From Paenibacillus sp. FSL H7-0331 (GTDB lineage Bacteria > Bacillota > Bacilli > Paenibacillales > NBRC-103111), in assembly GCF_001956045.1 (NCBI RefSeq), contig NZ_MRTH01000021.1, forward strand, positions 1 to 64,000: DNA of 64,000 nt. The letters run 5' to 3'. The notes under the pieces were generated by a model, which saw only the letters and a program-made list of their open reading frames with translations, was not told the DNA's origin and searched no databases. A program made the translations under genes and the position numbers. How positions within the stretch are numbered: position 1 is the first letter of the stretch; each line of letters opens with the position of its first letter. This document shows, piece by piece, positions 62,520-64,000 of this stretch.

Positions 62520-63470
62520 TTACCATAAGCTCGTTTCGCTCACTTTCCGCGACACTTGATTTGCAGCCGTAATCAGGCAAAGTGAAATCACTGCTTGAAA
62601 AAGCTCGACGGCTGTAGCATAGCTGAAATCGTTCCCCAGTAAACCACGCCGATAAGCGAAGGTCGATATGACATCAGCTGTTTCATAGGTGGGACCCGTA
62701 TACAGCAGCAATATTTTCTCGTAGCCAATGGACATCATATTGCCGAGCGTAAGCAGGAACATAATGGTCACGACTGGCGCAATTCCAGGCAGTGTTACAT
62801 GACGAATCTGCTCCCATCGATTGGCACCATCCATCCGGGCCGCTTCGTATTGCTGCGGATCAATCGAGGATAAGGCTGCCAAATAAATGATCGATCCCCA
62901 TCCGACGCCCTGCCATATATCAGAGGTGATATAGATCGTTCGAAACCAATCAGCCAGCATCAGAAAAGGCTTCGGTTCGATGCCAAATTCAAGCAACACG
63001 CGGTTGACCAGCCCATCGTTGGAGAAAAAATTAACCACCATGCCGCATATGACGACGGTTGAAAGAAAATGCGGCAAGTAACTCACGGTTTGCGACAGCT
63101 TTTTGAACCATTTTAATTTAACCTCATTCAGTATCAGTGCCAAAATAATCGGGGTGGGGAAATAAAATAGGAGCATATACACATTAAGAAGCACCGTGTT
63201 CTTTACTAATCTCCAAAAGTACGGATCGCTCAGAAATTCCCGAAAATGTCTAAGCCCTACCCATTCACTGTGAAAAACACCTTTTACAAAATTATAGTCC
63301 TGAAAGCCGATCAGCAGCCCGAACATCGGGCCGTACTTAAACAAAATAAAGTAAAGGATCGGCAACGATAGCATAACGTATAGGTACTTGCTCTCAGCAA
63401 TTCTTTTTCTTCGTTCCGTTTTAATCGTAGCGACTACTTTCCTTGTCCCCGCTATGCTCCTTACTGCCAT
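62520..63470 (-). CDS. Carbohydrate ABC transporter permease (LplB/YteP-like)
   Basis: 316 aa from ATG at 63470, seven bases after GGAG; an ATG two codons upstream is too close to that site. Six membrane segments follow a basic N-terminus. The sequence LPILYFILFKYGPMFGLLIGFQDYN is a signature of LplB/YteP proteins, and the EAA loop is QQYEAARMDGANRWEQIRHVTLPG. It is the first gene of the importer operon, downstream of a promoter with a cre site. Confidence 0.94.
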   Translation of the reverse strand: MAVRSIAGTRKVVATIKTERRKRIAESKYLYVMLSLPILYFILFKYGPMFGLLIGFQDYNFVKGVFHSEWVGLRHFREFLSDPYFWRLVKNTVLLNVYMLLFYFPTPIILALILNEVKLKWFKKLSQTVSYLPHFLSTVVICGMVVNFFSNDGLVNRVLLEFGIEPKPFLMLADWFRTIYITSDIWQGVGWGSIIYLAALSSIDPQQYEAARMDGANRWEQIRHVTLPGIAPVVTIMFLLTLGNMMSIGYEKILLLYTGPTYETADVISTFAYRRGLLGNDFSYATAVELFQAVISLCLITAANQVSRKVSETSLW

Positions 63471-63525
63471 GGTCATACTCCTTCCCAGCCTGTTAGTCAC
63501 CCTTAGATTCTATTCCATTCAACTC

Positions 63526-63604
63526 AGAAAGCGGTTGCAATACGTGGTTATTCGATTGCTGCTGTAACGATTATCAGTATAGCATCCATACCAAAGTGTG
63601 ATAA
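63526..63604 (-). promoter_or_regulatory. Promoter and cre site of the Lpl-type importer operon
   Basis: On the minus strand TTATCA (63604-63599), 17 bp, TATACT (63581-63576). About 35 bp downstream of the start lies TTGCAACCGCTTTCT (63540-63526), which fits every fixed position of the cre consensus WTGNAANCGNWNNCW. A cre in this position would let CcpA block elongation when preferred sugars are present. Confidence 0.65.
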
Positions 63605-63701
63605 CATCCATTATGGCAGGTGAGGTTCCATTTTTTCTCCGCAGCCCGCTTTGTTTCATTTTTCTATCTTGTTTCATTTCGAAAACAAAGCTTGCATGCA
63701 A

Positions 63702-63743
63702 AAAGCTATTCGGTAGCGCCTCTCAGCACTACGGAATAGCTTG
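63702..63743 (-). terminator. Intrinsic terminator after the right-edge gene
   Basis: AAGCTATTCCGTAG pairs with CTACCGAATAGCTT (one mismatch) around a 12-nt loop on the minus strand, followed by TTTTTG. It ends the gene that enters from the right window edge. Confidence 0.8.
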
Positions 63744-63786
63744 GTTGTTATGCTTATTCTGCTTCATTTGGAGCTGATGCCCAGAG

Positions 63787-64000
63787 TTATGCCTGGACTT
63801 GCTGCGACTCACTTCTGATCAGCCATATTTCCCCTATATTTAATCGCTTGGTGCCTTGGGTACGCAGGAAGGTCAGCTTCAGCTCGCCAGTGCTCACCAC
63901 TTCACGTGGAATATGAGCCTCACGAATCGTTACCGCTGACCCGTTCACCAGAAGGCTTTCTTCGACCACATAGGTATCGTTAGCCGTTAGCTTCACCTGA
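63787..64000 (-). CDS. C-terminal end of a larger protein (partial at window edge)
   Basis: About 70 codons are visible, open to the window edge on the minus strand, ending EIWLIRSESQQVQA. The segment (VVEESLLVNGSAVTIREAHIP, LKLTFLRTQGTKRLNIGEIWL) is beta-rich and could be the tail of a carbohydrate-binding or glycoside-hydrolase module, which would fit the sugar importer next door, but this is a guess. The GTG at 63996 is probably an internal codon and not a start. Confidence 0.5.
   Translation of the reverse strand, partial: QVKLTANDTYVVEESLLVNGSAVTIREAHIPREVVSTGELKLTFLRTQGTKRLNIGEIWLIRSESQQVQA

Overview
The window looks like a chromosomal segment of an endospore-forming Firmicute, most likely Paenibacillus or a close relative. 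The support is the combination of sporulation genes (yhbH, spoVR, tlp), SLH-anchored surface proteins, Lpl/Yte-type sugar ABC transporters with a membrane-bound YesN-like AraC regulator, strong AGGAGG ribosome sites, CcpA cre boxes, and two hairpin repeats of a kind I associate with Paenibacillus. All functions are read from sequence motifs; no database search was run.

Left end, 1-13.4 kb: a truncated IS3-family element abuts the leader-distal end of a very large CRISPR array (71 repeats, 70 spacers, 338-4975). A complete type I-C cas set lies to its right on the minus strand, transcribed toward the array: cas3, cas5c, cas8c, cas7, cas4, cas1, cas2. The cas8c gene also carries an in-frame internal start for the small subunit Cas11c. 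The most interesting item is the 246-bp gap between cas3 and cas5c. On the opposite (+) strand it holds an extended -10 promoter, a solitary divergent type I-C repeat starting where transcription should begin, a pseudo-spacer and an intrinsic terminator. The first six bases of the pseudo-spacer match a TTC-flanked site beside the cas5c promoter. This is what a crRNA-like RNA that makes Cascade repress its own operon would look like.

13.6-25 kb: yhbH-spoVR, a uracil permease, a Uma2-type protein, a solitary DNA methyltransferase with an abnormal catalytic motif (DGPF), a long hairpin repeat, a GGDEF-EAL protein, and a set of two SDR reductases plus a tandem-domain PTPS/QueD-like protein that suggests a reduced-pterin pathway.

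25-35 kb: two tandem sialidase-fold (BNR) proteins under a CcpA-type promoter, one secreted and one carrying four BIG2 and three SLH domains; then a MITE-like repeat, a two-component system, and a proline-rich secreted protein that echoes the extracellular domain of the kinase.

35-46 kb: an ABC importer with a metallophosphoesterase and a GntR/UTRA regulator (a candidate phosphodiester or phosphonate uptake unit), a 4 x 16-bp tandem repeat in the regulator's promoter region, two paralogous lipoproteins, an EamA/HPP transporter pair and a divergent GntR regulator.

46-52 kb: a DNA alkylation-damage island with two adaA/adaB pairs, a 2OG-Fe(II) oxygenase, an SPL-like radical SAM protein, AlkD-like and AlkA-like glycosylases, and the spore protein gene tlp. 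52-57.5 kb: tatD, a candidate small gene, rtcB with an elaborate leader (promoter, short ORF, intrinsic terminator), an orphan soluble histidine kinase and a HpcH/HpaI aldolase. 57.5-64 kb: a YesN-like regulator and an Lpl-type sugar ABC operon with its own cre box, then the end of a gene that leaves the window.
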